Shown: positions 7,935 through 15,732, numbered from the stretch's first letter. The stretch: DNA of 23,834 nucleotides from an uncultured Selenomonadaceae bacterium (GCA_902782705.1 CACZOL010000147.1:1-23834), one strand, 5' to 3'. Numbers and translations: made by a program. The notes: a model not told the origin generated them from the sequence alone.

Positions 7935-8325
7935 AGGAGATGCGCGCGGATTCTTCCTTGTCGAGGTTCTCGTGCTTTCTTTTCTCGTGCTCGGCTGCGC
8001 TGCGTCGGCGGCGACGTATCGGGCGCTCGCCGGGAATCGAGCGGCGACCGGTGCGGAGCTTACGGCGGCGTATCTTGCGCAGGAGCAAATCGCGCGCATT
8101 GAGGCGCAGCCTGCATCGTATCTTCGCGCCCATACGGAAGTGCCGTGGCTCGGTGCCGGGTCGTCGCCCGTGGAGAAAAACGGAGCGCAGTTTGAGATTG
8201 CGTCCATGGCTTTGCCGCACGCGGAAGCGGGCGGGCTGGCGTCGGTAGAGGTGCGCGTGAGATGGCGAACGGGCGATAGGAGCCGTGAAGAGATTTACCG
8301 AAAGCTGGTGACATATCATGACTAG
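7876..8325 (+). CDS. Minor pilin-like protein, PilV/GspI-like
   Basis: A 149-residue precursor with a long 25-residue leader ending ARG25, then FFLVEVLVLSFLVLGCAASA. Glu is present at +5, as in most pilins. AAGGAG near 7863-7868 supports the ATG at 7876, even though this makes a 59-base overlap with the previous gene, and no other in-frame ATG/GTG/TTG precedes the cleavage site. The rest is mainly alpha/beta, with a basic C terminus. Order and size suit the GspI/PilV position in a minor-pilin set; the subfamily assignment is tentative. Confidence 0.85.
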   Translation: MSSSTGWAGCACRFLRRKIKGDARGFFLVEVLVLSFLVLGCAASAATYRALAGNRAATGAELTAAYLAQEQIARIEAQPASYLRAHTEVPWLGAGSSPVEKNGAQFEIASMALPHAEAGGLASVEVRVRWRTGDRSREEIYRKLVTYHD

Positions 8326-8815
8326 GAGCGGGCGCTGCGGCGGCGAAAGCGGCGCCGGGCTTTTGGAACTGGTCGTGGCGATGCCGCTTGTCGTTCTGCT
8401 TTCTGCCGGGCTCGCTGCGTCCTTTGCGTTCGGACTGCGCGCATATTTATTTTTGCTCAGCGACTGGGCGCTTCAAGAGCAGGTAAGCTACGCGATGGAA
8501 CGCATGACGACGGATCTTCGTTATGCGGAAGACGCGAAAATCGAGAACGGACGGCTTCGGATTCTCTGCCGCGCGGTCAGCGGATCGCCGCAATGGGTGG
8601 CGTATGAAAGAACGCAGGAAGCTCGGCCAAGAATACGGCGGGACAGCCAGCCGCTCACCGGGGAGAGTACATTGGGGGAAATTGTGATGCGGCGTTTCGA
8701 GGCGGAGCGAATTGATACGAAAACGGTTTTTTTGCGGCTTGTCGGCGAAAATCTTTTGACGGGGCAAACGTATGAATTGGAGACGGCGGTGACATGGGCG
8801 GAAACAGGGATATGA
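8318..8815 (+). CDS. Minor pilin-like protein, PilW/GspJ-like
   Basis: A 165-residue precursor. The leader MTRSGRCGGESG ends at G12 and is followed by AGLLELVVAMPLVVLLSAGL, with Ala at +1 and Glu at +5 (E17). A region resembling GspJ/PilW follows the helix (YAMERMTTDLRYAEDAKIEN). It overlaps the preceding gene by 8 bases and the next by 22. Its ribosome binding site is weak, so translational coupling is likely. Export as part of a tip complex is inferred from the family. Confidence 0.85.
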   Translation: MTRSGRCGGESGAGLLELVVAMPLVVLLSAGLAASFAFGLRAYLFLLSDWALQEQVSYAMERMTTDLRYAEDAKIENGRLRILCRAVSGSPQWVAYERTQEARPRIRRDSQPLTGESTLGEIVMRRFEAERIDTKTVFLRLVGENLLTGQTYELETAVTWAETGI

Positions 8816-9234
8816 CGGAACGCGTGATTCTCGACGAGCGCGGTATGGTCTCAGTTTTGGGAATTTCCGCGCTGGGCATATTATTGCTTTTGTCCGCTGC
8901 GATTTATGCCATGGGCGTAAGCCACACAAAAACGGCGGGCCGTTTCTTATCGGGAAGCGCGCTCCGGAATGCGGCGGAGGACGGCGTGCGTCTCGGTCTT
9001 TCACGTATGAATGCAGATACGGGAACGGCGACGCGCGCGGAAGGCGCGGCTTCTCAGCATACGCGTTTGCTTACGGGCGCTTCCGGCGACGCGGCGTTTG
9101 ACGTTTACGCGCGAAAAAAAGACGGAAAGATACTGCTTTTGAGCGTGAGCCGGAGCGGTGAGGCACGCGCCCGCGCGGTGGGCGTAGTGAAAAAGACGGG
9201 CGGGCGCTATGTCATTGACCATTGGGAGCGGTAA
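8794..9234 (+). CDS. Minor pilin-like protein, PilX/GspK-like
   Basis: A 146-residue protein whose N terminus reads like a class III signal: LDERG17, then MVSVLGISALGILLLLSAAI. The +5 residue is Leu, not Glu. GspK-type tip pseudopilins also lack the +5 Glu, and this is the last of the four small pilin-like genes, where GspK/PilX usually falls. The C-terminal domain is much smaller than that of true GspK. The start is uncertain: ATG 8794 has GGAG 11 bases upstream, while ATG 8812 overlaps the previous stop as ATGA. No terminator is visible after it. Confidence 0.8.
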   Translation: MGGNRDMTERVILDERGMVSVLGISALGILLLLSAAIYAMGVSHTKTAGRFLSGSALRNAAEDGVRLGLSRMNADTGTATRAEGAASQHTRLLTGASGDAAFDVYARKKDGKILLLSVSRSGEARARAVGVVKKTGGRYVIDHWER

Positions 9235-9251
9235 CCCGCGAAAAAAATATA

Positions 9252-9280
9252 TTGCGCTCAGGGGGCGCGCGTATTACAAT
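9252..9280 (+). promoter_or_regulatory. Sigma-A-type promoter for the lysine/ornithine decarboxylase unit
   Basis: TTGCGC (9252-9257), a 17-base spacer, then TACAAT (9275-9280). It lies in the only sizeable gap between the pilus genes and the decarboxylase, with a start site expected near 9287 and an untranslated leader of about 45 bases. Confidence 0.65.
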
Positions 9281-9331
9281 AAAACAATACGGAATGAGAA
9301 ACGGCCTCGCCGAAGAGAACGGGAGAGTGTT

Positions 9332-10492
9332 ATGAGGAGCTTTCGTCTCACAAATGAAGAAATACAATCGCTGGCCGCGCGCCATCAAACGCCTTTCTTG
9401 GTGATTTCTTTGGCGCAGGTGGAGGAGAATTATCGTTTTTTCCGCCGCCATCTGCCGCGTGTGAATGTATATTACGCGATGAAGGCAAATCCCGCGTCGC
9501 GCATATTGTCCCTTTTGGATTCGCTGGGCGCGGGATTCGACACGGCTTCGGCGGGCGAAATGGAAACGCTGGCGGCAATGGGCGTTCCACCTGTGCGAAT
9601 GATTTATGCGAATCCGGTGAAGACGCCGGACGGTCTTCGCACGGCGGCTCGACTCGGCGTCGTGCGAATGACTTTCGACGACGCGGACGAGATTGAAAAA
9701 ATGGTAAGCGCCGTACCTCATGCAGAGGCTTTGGTGCGTGTTCGTATCCACAATGAAAAGGCGCTTGTCGATCTTAACGCAAAGTTCGGCGTGAATCAGG
9801 AAGAAGCGCTGCCGCTTTTGCGGCGTGCGCGGGACGCGGGGCTCACGCCGAAAGGCGTCTGCTTTCATGTGGGGAGTCAGGCGCTTTCGACGGAAGCGTA
9901 CGAAGAAGCGCTGCTTTTCTGTCGTCGGATTTTTGACGAGGCGGAGACAGAAGGCATGAAGCTCTCGATGCTCGACATCGGCGGCGGCTTTCCGATCCCC
10001 TTGGCGGGACGGGAAACGCCGGACGCGGAGCAAATCATGCAGCGGATTTCACGTCAGCTTGACCGCCTGTTTCCCGAGACGGAGATTTGGGCGGAGCCGG
10101 GCCGGTTCCTTTGCGGAACGGCGGTAAATCTCGTCACGTCGGTCATCGGCGTAAAAAAGCGCGGCGAGGAATCCTGGTACACGATTGACGAGGGCGTCTA
10201 TGGAACGCTTTCCGGTGCGATCTATGATCACTGGACATATTCTTTTGAGGCGGTGCGGTCCGGAGAGGCAAAACCATCGACGGTTCTTGGACCGAGCTGC
10301 GATTCGATTGATTTTGTGGGGCGCGGGGTTATGTTGCCCGAGCTCAAGACGGGCGATTTGGTTTTAGTGCCGGACTGCGGCGCTTACACTTCGGCGAGCG
10401 CGACGACGTTCAACGGGTTCGCGCGGGCGAAAGCGTTTTATTTTGAGGATATGCCCGCGACTGTGGCGCCGCGGCGGGAAATGATAGCATAA
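9332..10492 (+). CDS. ldc: Lysine/ornithine decarboxylase, fold-type III PLP enzyme (Selenomonas type)
   Basis: Converts lysine to cadaverine and ornithine to putrescine. The 386-residue protein closely matches, as I remember it, the S. ruminantium enzyme: a similar N terminus (MRSFRLTNEE), YYAMKANP with the PLP lysine at K51, FHVGSQ, the DIGGGFP phosphate-binding loop, AEPGRF, DEGVYG, and GPSCDSID with the active-site cysteine. It belongs to the eukaryotic-ODC/alanine-racemase fold rather than the usual bacterial fold I. In Selenomonas, cadaverine is covalently linked to peptidoglycan and needed for envelope integrity, so this gene may serve the cell wall here too (inference). The ATG at 9332 follows GGGAG (9321-9325). 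The frame continues upstream, but through the promoter region. Confidence 0.95.
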   Translation: MRSFRLTNEEIQSLAARHQTPFLVISLAQVEENYRFFRRHLPRVNVYYAMKANPASRILSLLDSLGAGFDTASAGEMETLAAMGVPPVRMIYANPVKTPDGLRTAARLGVVRMTFDDADEIEKMVSAVPHAEALVRVRIHNEKALVDLNAKFGVNQEEALPLLRRARDAGLTPKGVCFHVGSQALSTEAYEEALLFCRRIFDEAETEGMKLSMLDIGGGFPIPLAGRETPDAEQIMQRISRQLDRLFPETEIWAEPGRFLCGTAVNLVTSVIGVKKRGEESWYTIDEGVYGTLSGAIYDHWTYSFEAVRSGEAKPSTVLGPSCDSIDFVGRGVMLPELKTGDLVLVPDCGAYTSASATTFNGFARAKAFYFEDMPATVAPRREMIA

Positions 10493-10567
10493 GGGTCTGG
10501 AACGGATTTTTAGACAAGCAAGATGAATAAGTTATTTTTCGACAGTTTCTGAACGAGGAGAGTGGCT

Positions 10568-11932
10568 ATGGCGGCGGGAAAAAAGAAAACAGGCGGGCCG
10601 TCGCGGACGGATTTAGGAGAGCAGAAGCTCCACGGCATACTTCATTCGATGGTTGCCGGTATCGAGGGCAGCAAGGCGCAGCTTTTTGACGTCTACGAGG
10701 CGGCGCGTAAGGAAGTGGAGACGAGCCGCGCGCAGCTTGAGGAAGTGCGGCGGCAGACGCAGGAAGTCATCGAAGAAGTGGACGCCCTGACGTCGGAAGA
10801 GCAAGCGGAAAAGCAAAAGCTCGTCCATGTCAGCGCGGATTATTCGGAGGAGAATATTCGCGCGGCGTATGAGGCCGTTAAGGATGTGCAGGTTCGTTTA
10901 GGCGTCGCGAAGGAAAGGGAGCAGCAGCTCCGCAGGAGCAGAAGCCGTCTGGAGACGCAGCTCCTGCATTTTCAGAAGACGCTTCACGGCGCGGAGCGCA
11001 TGGCGATGCGAATCAGCTCCATGTTGAATTTTTTGAGTTCGTCTCTGAGCGACGTGGTATCCCAGATGGAGGCGGCGTCGAAAAACAAGTTCCTCAGCGC
11101 GGCCATCATTCGTGCGCAGGAGGAGGAACGCCTGCGCGTCTCGCGGGAGATTCACGACGGACCGGCGCAAAATATTGCAAACGTGTTACTGGAAGCGTCA
11201 ATTTGCGAGCGCCTCGTCGACATAGATCGGGACGAAGCGAAGATGAATCTGCAAACGCTTCGCAGACATCTGAAGGAATGTTTGTCCGACGTTCGGCAGA
11301 TTATTTTCAATCTGCGGCCGATGGCGCTTGACGATCTCGGGCTCGTGGCGGCAGTCGCGCAGCTTGTCCATCAGCTTCACGAGCGCGGGCTTGTCACGAC
11401 GTCGATGACGGTGGAGGGCGTGGAGGCCCAGCTCGACGCACATGTGAAAGCGGCGCTTTTCCGTATCGTGCAGGAATCGTTAAGCAATGTCGCGCATCAT
11501 GCGAACGTGAAGCGTGCGTCGCTTCGTATGCTCTATACGGACGCGGCGGTTTCGATATTGATCGAGGATGACGGCGCCGGATTCGACGCTGAGGCAGTCA
11601 TGGAGAGGGGCGACACGACCGAAGGCCATTTCGGCCTTTTGGGTATGCGCGAACGGGCGATGATCGTCGGCGCTCAGTTTTCCATCACGTCGAAACCCGG
11701 ACAGGGGACGCGCGTTCATGTGCGATTCCCGCTGAATCCGGAAGATATGCCGGCAGAAACGGCGCAAGAAGCGGCACGGCGGAAACGTTTGCCGAGAAAA
11801 CGCGTGCTGCATGAAGGCGCGCCGGAGAAAGATGCGTTGACCGCGGAAGTCATCGCGGCGGGAGAGGAAGCGGCGCGCACGGCGGAATTGGAAGCCGCGG
11901 AAAGCCCTGCGCCTTTCAGTGAGGAAGGATGA
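10568..11932 (+). CDS. Soluble DegS-like sensor histidine kinase (NarL/DegU-partner type)
   Basis: A 454-residue cytoplasmic kinase with no membrane segment. Residues about 35-175 are a long helical, coiled-coil sensor region resembling DegS. The HisKA_3 dimerisation domain follows, with the phospho-acceptor His196 in ERLRVSREIHDGPAQ, then an HATPase_c domain with the N box (VQESLSNVAHHA), G1 (DDGAGFD) and G2 (GHFGLLGMRERA). After that comes an Ala/Glu/Arg-rich tail of about 60 residues of unknown role. GAGGAG at 10555-10560 favours the ATG at 10568 over the GTG at 10562. DegS normally pairs with a LuxR-type regulator encoded next to it, but none is present here; two decarboxylase genes flank it instead. 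What it senses and its partner are unknown. Confidence 0.92.
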   Translation: MAAGKKKTGGPSRTDLGEQKLHGILHSMVAGIEGSKAQLFDVYEAARKEVETSRAQLEEVRRQTQEVIEEVDALTSEEQAEKQKLVHVSADYSEENIRAAYEAVKDVQVRLGVAKEREQQLRRSRSRLETQLLHFQKTLHGAERMAMRISSMLNFLSSSLSDVVSQMEAASKNKFLSAAIIRAQEEERLRVSREIHDGPAQNIANVLLEASICERLVDIDRDEAKMNLQTLRRHLKECLSDVRQIIFNLRPMALDDLGLVAAVAQLVHQLHERGLVTTSMTVEGVEAQLDAHVKAALFRIVQESLSNVAHHANVKRASLRMLYTDAAVSILIEDDGAGFDAEAVMERGDTTEGHFGLLGMRERAMIVGAQFSITSKPGQGTRVHVRFPLNPEDMPAETAQEAARRKRLPRKRVLHEGAPEKDALTAEVIAAGEEAARTAELEAAESPAPFSEEG

Positions 11933-11936
11933 AAAA

Positions 11937-13388
11937 ATGAACGACCAAGGGAGGGCGCCACTGGCGGCGGCGATGAAAGCGTACGCGGCAAGCGGCGCTC
12001 TCGCTTTTCATACGCCCGGTCATAAGCAGGGACTGGGTGCGCATTCCTTGCTTCGCGATTTAGTAACGGAAGAAGGTTTGCGAGAAGAAGTTTCGCTGGC
12101 GGACGAGCTGGATGACCTGCACCGTCCCGAGGCCTGCCTCAAAGAAGCGCAGGAGATGGCGGCGTGCCTTTGGGGTGCGGACGAAGCGATTTTTACGGTA
12201 AACGGCACGACGGGCGCGATTCACGCGATGCTTTTGGCGGCGCTTGCGCCGGGTGACGAAGTGATCGTGCCGCGCAACGTGCATCGCTCTGTCGTCGGAG
12301 GTTTGGTGCTGGGCGGCGCGAGGTCCGTCTATATTACACCGGAGACCGATGAGAAGCTGGGTATTGCCCATGGCGTTACGGCGGAAACTGTGCGACGGGC
12401 GTTGGCAGAGCACCCAGCTGCGCGGGCGGTCTTGGCGGTCTATCCGACATATTACGGCGTGGCGTCGGAACTTCGGGAGATTGCGCGGGCGGCACATGAA
12501 AATGGCGTGCCGTTGCTCGTGGACGAGGCTCACGGCGCGCACCTTAAATTTTCGGATGCGTTGCCGCTGGACGCGCTTTCCTGCGGCGCAGATCTTGTCG
12601 CGCAGAGTACGCATAAACTTTTAGGCGCGATGACGCAGGCTTCCATGTTGTTTCGAAAAGGCGGGCGCGTGCCTGCGGAGCGCGTCCGCCGCGCGGCTTC
12701 GCTTCTTGCGACGACAAGCCCGAATTATCTGTTGATGGCCTCCCTCGATATTGCGCGTTTGCAGATGGAGGAGGAAGGGACGGAACGCGTTGCGCGGGCG
12801 GTGCGCCTTTCGGAAGCGCTGCGCGCGAGAACCAATGAATTGCCGGGGCTTTGGTGTTTCGGGAAAGAATATATGGGGCGCCCGGGCGCGTCGGCACTCG
12901 ACGTCACGAAGCTGACGGTCAATGTGTCGGGACTCGGATTGTCCGGCGAGGAAGCCATGCGGTTCCTTCGGGGAAAAAATATACAGGCGGAGCTTTCAGA
13001 CGCGCGGAACGTGCTTTTTATTGTGTCGATGGCCGATACGGAGCGCGAGACGGAACTGCTTTTTGAGGCGCTTTCGGCGCTTTCACGGGAATATGAAGGA
13101 AAGCGCGGTACGGCGGGTTGGTCTGTATCGACGCCGCCGGAGCTGACGGCGGCGCTTTCGCCGCGAGAAGCGTTTTTCGCCCCAAGGGAGAGCGTTCCGC
13201 TTGCGCTGGCCGCAGGGAGAGTCGCGGCGGAAGAGATAACGTTCTATCCGCCGGGGATTCCCGCGATCGTGCAGGGTGAGAGAATCACGGCGGAAGCGAT
13301 TGCGTATCTGAAGGAAATGAAGCGGATCGGTCTGAAAGCGACAGGGGCGCGCGATTCTTCGCTGGAATGGATTGACGTGGTGAAATGA
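11937..13388 (+). CDS. Orn/Lys/Arg decarboxylase, fold-type I PLP enzyme (YaaO/SpeA-like)
   Basis: A 483-residue member of the short Orn/Lys/Arg decarboxylase group. FHTPGHKQG (24-32) is the family's N-terminal signature, VNGTTGAIHA binds the cofactor phosphate, DEAHGAH (196-202) holds the Asp that contacts the PLP ring nitrogen, and STHKLLGAMTQ carries the Schiff-base lysine, K227. A C-terminal subdomain follows with the usual YPPGIP segment. The substrate cannot be told from sequence; arginine (to agmatine) and lysine are both seen in the family. AGGAAGG before the ATG at 11937 sets the start; GTG 11919 is an alternative. The order decarboxylase-tmk is also found in Bacillus (yaaO-tmk), so this is a conserved neighbourhood. 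Confidence 0.93.
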   Translation: MNDQGRAPLAAAMKAYAASGALAFHTPGHKQGLGAHSLLRDLVTEEGLREEVSLADELDDLHRPEACLKEAQEMAACLWGADEAIFTVNGTTGAIHAMLLAALAPGDEVIVPRNVHRSVVGGLVLGGARSVYITPETDEKLGIAHGVTAETVRRALAEHPAARAVLAVYPTYYGVASELREIARAAHENGVPLLVDEAHGAHLKFSDALPLDALSCGADLVAQSTHKLLGAMTQASMLFRKGGRVPAERVRRAASLLATTSPNYLLMASLDIARLQMEEEGTERVARAVRLSEALRARTNELPGLWCFGKEYMGRPGASALDVTKLTVNVSGLGLSGEEAMRFLRGKNIQAELSDARNVLFIVSMADTERETELLFEALSALSREYEGKRGTAGWSVSTPPELTAALSPREAFFAPRESVPLALAAGRVAAEEITFYPPGIPAIVQGERITAEAIAYLKEMKRIGLKATGARDSSLEWIDVVK

Positions 13389-14083
13389 TGAAAACAAAGG
13401 GGAAATTGATCATATTGGAAGCGGGGGACGCTTCGGGCAAGGAGACGCAGACTCGGCTCCTTTACGAGCGCCTTCGTTCGGAAGGGCGCGACGTGACGCG
13501 GGTGTCGTTCCCGGACTACGCGTCGGATTCGTCGGCGTTGGTAAAGATGTATTTGCGGGGAGACTTCGGTGCGCAGGCAGCGGATGTGGACGCTTACGCA
13601 GCGTCAGCGTTCTTTGCGGTGGATCGCTACGCGTCGTTTCATACGAAATGGGGAGAAGCATATCAAAGGGGCGGCGTGATCCTTTCCGACCGTTATACGA
13701 CCTCGAACCTCGCGCATCAGGCGGTCAAGCTCGCCGACGAAAAAGCGCGGCGGGAATATTTCACGTGGCTGGAGGATTTTGAATACGCGCGTCTCGGTTT
13801 GCCGCGGCCCGATCTCGTCGTGTTCCTCGATATGCCGCCCGAGGCCAGCGACCGTCTGCTGGCAATGCGGACGAAGGAAACGGGCGCGGCGGACATCCAC
13901 GAAAAGGATAAGACGTATCTGCACCGCGTCCATGACGCCTATGCGGAAGTCGCGAAAATATTCGGCTGGGCGCGCGTCGTCTGCGGTGAAGGGAGCAGCC
14001 CGAGGCAGCCGCAGGAAATCGCCGAGGATGTTTATGCGGCGGTATTGCCTGTGGTGAACGCAGCGGAGGCGCGTCATGATTAA
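13385..14083 (+). CDS. tmk: Thymidylate kinase-like nucleoside monophosphate kinase with altered P-loop
   Basis: Expected to phosphorylate dTMP to dTDP. The 232-residue protein has the tmk fold: a P-loop in LEAGDASGKETQT, FPDYAS, SDRYTTSNLAHQA, and VVFLDMPPEASDRLLAMR. Position 20, right after the P-loop lysine, is Glu where nearly all P-loop kinases have Ser or Thr to bind Mg2+. I recall related clostridial thymidylate kinases with unusual residues here, so this is probably a subfamily trait and not damage. At 232 residues it is a little longer than the usual 205-215. Two adjacent ATGs (13385, 13388) overlap the decarboxylase stop, and the ribosome binding site is weak, suggesting coupling. 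It overlaps the next gene by 8 bases. Confidence 0.88.
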   Translation: MMKTKGKLIILEAGDASGKETQTRLLYERLRSEGRDVTRVSFPDYASDSSALVKMYLRGDFGAQAADVDAYAASAFFAVDRYASFHTKWGEAYQRGGVILSDRYTTSNLAHQAVKLADEKARREYFTWLEDFEYARLGLPRPDLVVFLDMPPEASDRLLAMRTKETGAADIHEKDKTYLHRVHDAYAEVAKIFGWARVVCGEGSSPRQPQEIAEDVYAAVLPVVNAAEARHD

Positions 14084-14648
14084 AGAAGTTCTCATCGTCG
14101 AGGGGAAAATGGACGTACGGGCCGTCGACCGTGCGGTGGAGGCGGATTGCATCATCACGGACGGATACCGTCTCGCGCCTAAGACGATTTCCAGTATTCG
14201 CGACGCGTACAAACGCCGCGGCATCATTATTTTGACCGATCCCGATCCGGCGGGCGAGCACATTCGGCGCTTTTTGTCGAAGAAATTTCCGGAGGCGAAG
14301 CATGCTTTCGTGCCGAAAGAAGACGCGACGGCCAACGACGACATCGGCGTCGAGCAGGCGTCGCCGGAGGCGATCCGTGCGGCGCTGGAAAAGGTGCGGA
14401 CGCTGAACTGGCAGCCGACGGACCTTTTTTCTGCGTCCGACTTGATCGTGGCCGGGCTTTCGGGAGGACAGATGGCGTCAGAGCGCCGCGCAAAGATTGG
14501 AGCCATGCTCGGCGTCGGTTGTGCGAACGCCAAGACTTTTTTGAAACGGCTCAACCATTACGGCGTGACGCGGGAGGAATTTTCCGCCGCGCTGGCAGAA
14601 TTGGATAAATTGGAGGAATCGAATGCTGACGCCACAGATTGCCGATAA
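14076..14648 (+). CDS. rnmV: Ribonuclease M5 (5S rRNA maturase)
   Basis: Toprim-domain endonuclease that trims 5S rRNA precursor in low-GC Gram-positives and relatives. The Toprim catalytic Glu lies in VLIVEGKMD (E9), and the DxD motif is TDPDPAGEHIR (D56, D58). The 190-residue length and the C-terminal region ending in an RLNHYGVTREEF segment fit the family. It overlaps tmk by 8 bases and rsmA by 26. The pair rnmV-rsmA is a classic conserved arrangement, joining two rRNA-processing genes. Confidence 0.95.
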   Translation: MIKEVLIVEGKMDVRAVDRAVEADCIITDGYRLAPKTISSIRDAYKRRGIIILTDPDPAGEHIRRFLSKKFPEAKHAFVPKEDATANDDIGVEQASPEAIRAALEKVRTLNWQPTDLFSASDLIVAGLSGGQMASERRAKIGAMLGVGCANAKTFLKRLNHYGVTREEFSAALAELDKLEESNADATDCR

Positions 14649-15471
14649 GGGTGTGACAAAACATATATTGAGGTCCTTCGGTCTGCATGCGTCGCGGCGG
14701 CTCGGACAAAATTTCCTGATCTCGCCTGCCGTTGTGCGCGGCGTCGTTGACGCGGCGGAGATTGCGTCGGGCGATCATGTGCTGGAAATCGGCCCGGGTA
14801 TCGGGACGCTGACGCAGGGACTTTTGGAGGCGGGCGCGGAGGTTACGGCGGTGGAACTCGACAAGAAGCTGCCCGCTGTGCTTGCGGAGACGCTTCGCGG
14901 ATACGAGCATCTCACCGTCGTGCAGGGCGACATCCTGAAAACGGACATAGGGGCGCTGATGGGCGGCGAGCCCTTCAAGGTCGCCGCGAATCTTCCCTAC
15001 TATATCACGACGCCGATCCTGCTCGCTCTTTTGGAACAAAAATTGCCGATTACGCGGATCGTCACGATGGTGCAAAAAGAGGTGGCCGAACGCATGACGG
15101 CGCCTCCCGGCGGCAAGGACTACGGCGCGTTGTCCGTAGCGGTGCAGTACCATACGGAGCCGGAAATCGTGCTCGACGTGCCGCCGAACTGTTTCCTGCC
15201 CGCGCCGGAGGTCGATTCTGCGGTCATTGTCTGCGTGGTACGGAAAACGCCCGCGGTGGCGGTGAAAGACGAGCCCCTGTTTTTCCGTGTTGTGAAAGCC
15301 GCTTTCGGGCAGCGGCGCAAGACGATTGCCAATGCGCTGAAAACGCTTGGCGTTTCACGGGAACGGATCGACGGCGCGCTCTCGGCGGCGGACGTGGCGA
15401 CAGAAAGGCGCGGCGAGACGATGTCCCTCGCCGAATTCGCCGCCGTTACAGACGCATTAATGGAAGATTGA
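14623..15471 (+). CDS. rsmA: 16S rRNA dimethyladenosine transferase
   Basis: Also called KsgA. It uses S-adenosylmethionine to dimethylate two adjacent adenosines in the 3' terminal helix of 16S rRNA during 30S assembly. The 282 residues show SRRLGQNFL (25-33), the SAM-binding EIGPGIGTLTQ (55-65), the acidic ribose-binding residue in AVELDKKL, GDILKTD, the catalytic NLPYYITTPI (123-132), and PAPEVDSAV. GGAGG seven bases upstream of ATG 14623 sets the start inside rnmV. This is the last gene of its transcription unit, and a strong terminator follows within 15 bases. Confidence 0.97.
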   Translation: MLTPQIADKGVTKHILRSFGLHASRRLGQNFLISPAVVRGVVDAAEIASGDHVLEIGPGIGTLTQGLLEAGAEVTAVELDKKLPAVLAETLRGYEHLTVVQGDILKTDIGALMGGEPFKVAANLPYYITTPILLALLEQKLPITRIVTMVQKEVAERMTAPPGGKDYGALSVAVQYHTEPEIVLDVPPNCFLPAPEVDSAVIVCVVRKTPAVAVKDEPLFFRVVKAAFGQRRKTIANALKTLGVSRERIDGALSAADVATERRGETMSLAEFAAVTDALMED

Positions 15472-15483
15472 GATAGAAAAAAG

Positions 15484-15522
15484 AAAGAGCTTTTCGCGAA
15501 AGTTTCGTGAAAAGCTCTTTTT
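15484..15522 (+). terminator. Strong intrinsic terminator after rsmA
   Basis: AAAGAGCTTTTC (15484-15495) is fully complementary to GAAAAGCTCTTT (15509-15520). The inner GCG/CGT adds further pairs, and a T run spans 15518-15522. The upstream A tract makes it potentially bidirectional. Confidence 0.9.
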
Positions 15523-15542
15523 GTGTAGCCATGCCGGATGAT

Positions 15543-15571
15543 TTGACACGGTATATAAAGCGTGATAAAAT
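15543..15571 (+). promoter_or_regulatory. Promoter P1 upstream of carD
   Basis: A consensus TTGACA (15543-15548), an exact 17-base spacer and TAAAAT (15566-15571). The start site is expected near 15578, giving a leader of about 190 bases that includes both downstream hairpin elements. Confidence 0.8.
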
Positions 15572-15579
15572 AAAAAATT

Positions 15580-15609
15580 TTTACACGGGGGAAGTATTTG
15601 TGCTATAAT
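15580..15609 (+). promoter_or_regulatory. Promoter P2 upstream of carD
   Basis: TTTACA (15580-15585), an 18-base spacer and a consensus TATAAT (15604-15609). The start site is expected near 15616. That falls inside the 5' arm of the hairpin at 15610-15653, so P2 transcripts could not form that hairpin fully. Confidence 0.75.
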
Positions 15610-15658
15610 AATCTCGCGATTGAATACGTCAGATTATCTCATATCGAGAGATTTTTTT
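15610..15658 (+). terminator. Terminator-like hairpin in the carD leader
   Basis: AATCTC (15610-15615) pairs with GAGATT (15648-15653), and CGAT (15617-15620) with ATCG (15643-15646), across one G-A mismatch. The loop is long at 22 bases. A T run covers 15652-15658. It could act as an attenuator for P1 transcripts only. The large loop makes it a weaker call than the terminator at 15484. Confidence 0.4.
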
Positions 15659-15732
15659 CGGCTGTCTAGGAAAATGCCTTGAAGTCGTAGTCTGAGAACT
15701 GCGTCGAGCGGCAATTAACAACGACAGCTGAA
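15657..15732 (+). ncRNA. Structured leader RNA element, copy A (carD 5' UTR)
   Basis: The closing stem pairs 15657-15666 with 15723-15732 (10 bp, one G-U). Inside it, TGCC (15675-15678) pairs with GGCA (15710-15713), and a hairpin forms between GAAGTCGTAG (15681-15690) and CTGCGTCGAG (15699-15708) with loop TCTGAGAA. ACAACGAC follows. The same core and architecture recur at 23020-23102 ahead of rplU. It sits about 34 bases before the carD start codon, in the sense orientation. I do not recognise the RNA family. Confidence 0.7.

Noticed and set aside
9209..9331. An upstream extension of the lysine/ornithine decarboxylase frame
   Set aside because: It runs through the promoter at 9252-9280, and the ATG at 9332 aligns with the start of the known Selenomonas enzyme as I recall it.
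10493..10567. A promoter or terminator between the decarboxylase and the DegS-like kinase
   Set aside because: Only a 4-bp GTCT/AGAC pairing and a poor TAGACA/ATTTTT hexamer pair are visible, too weak to call.
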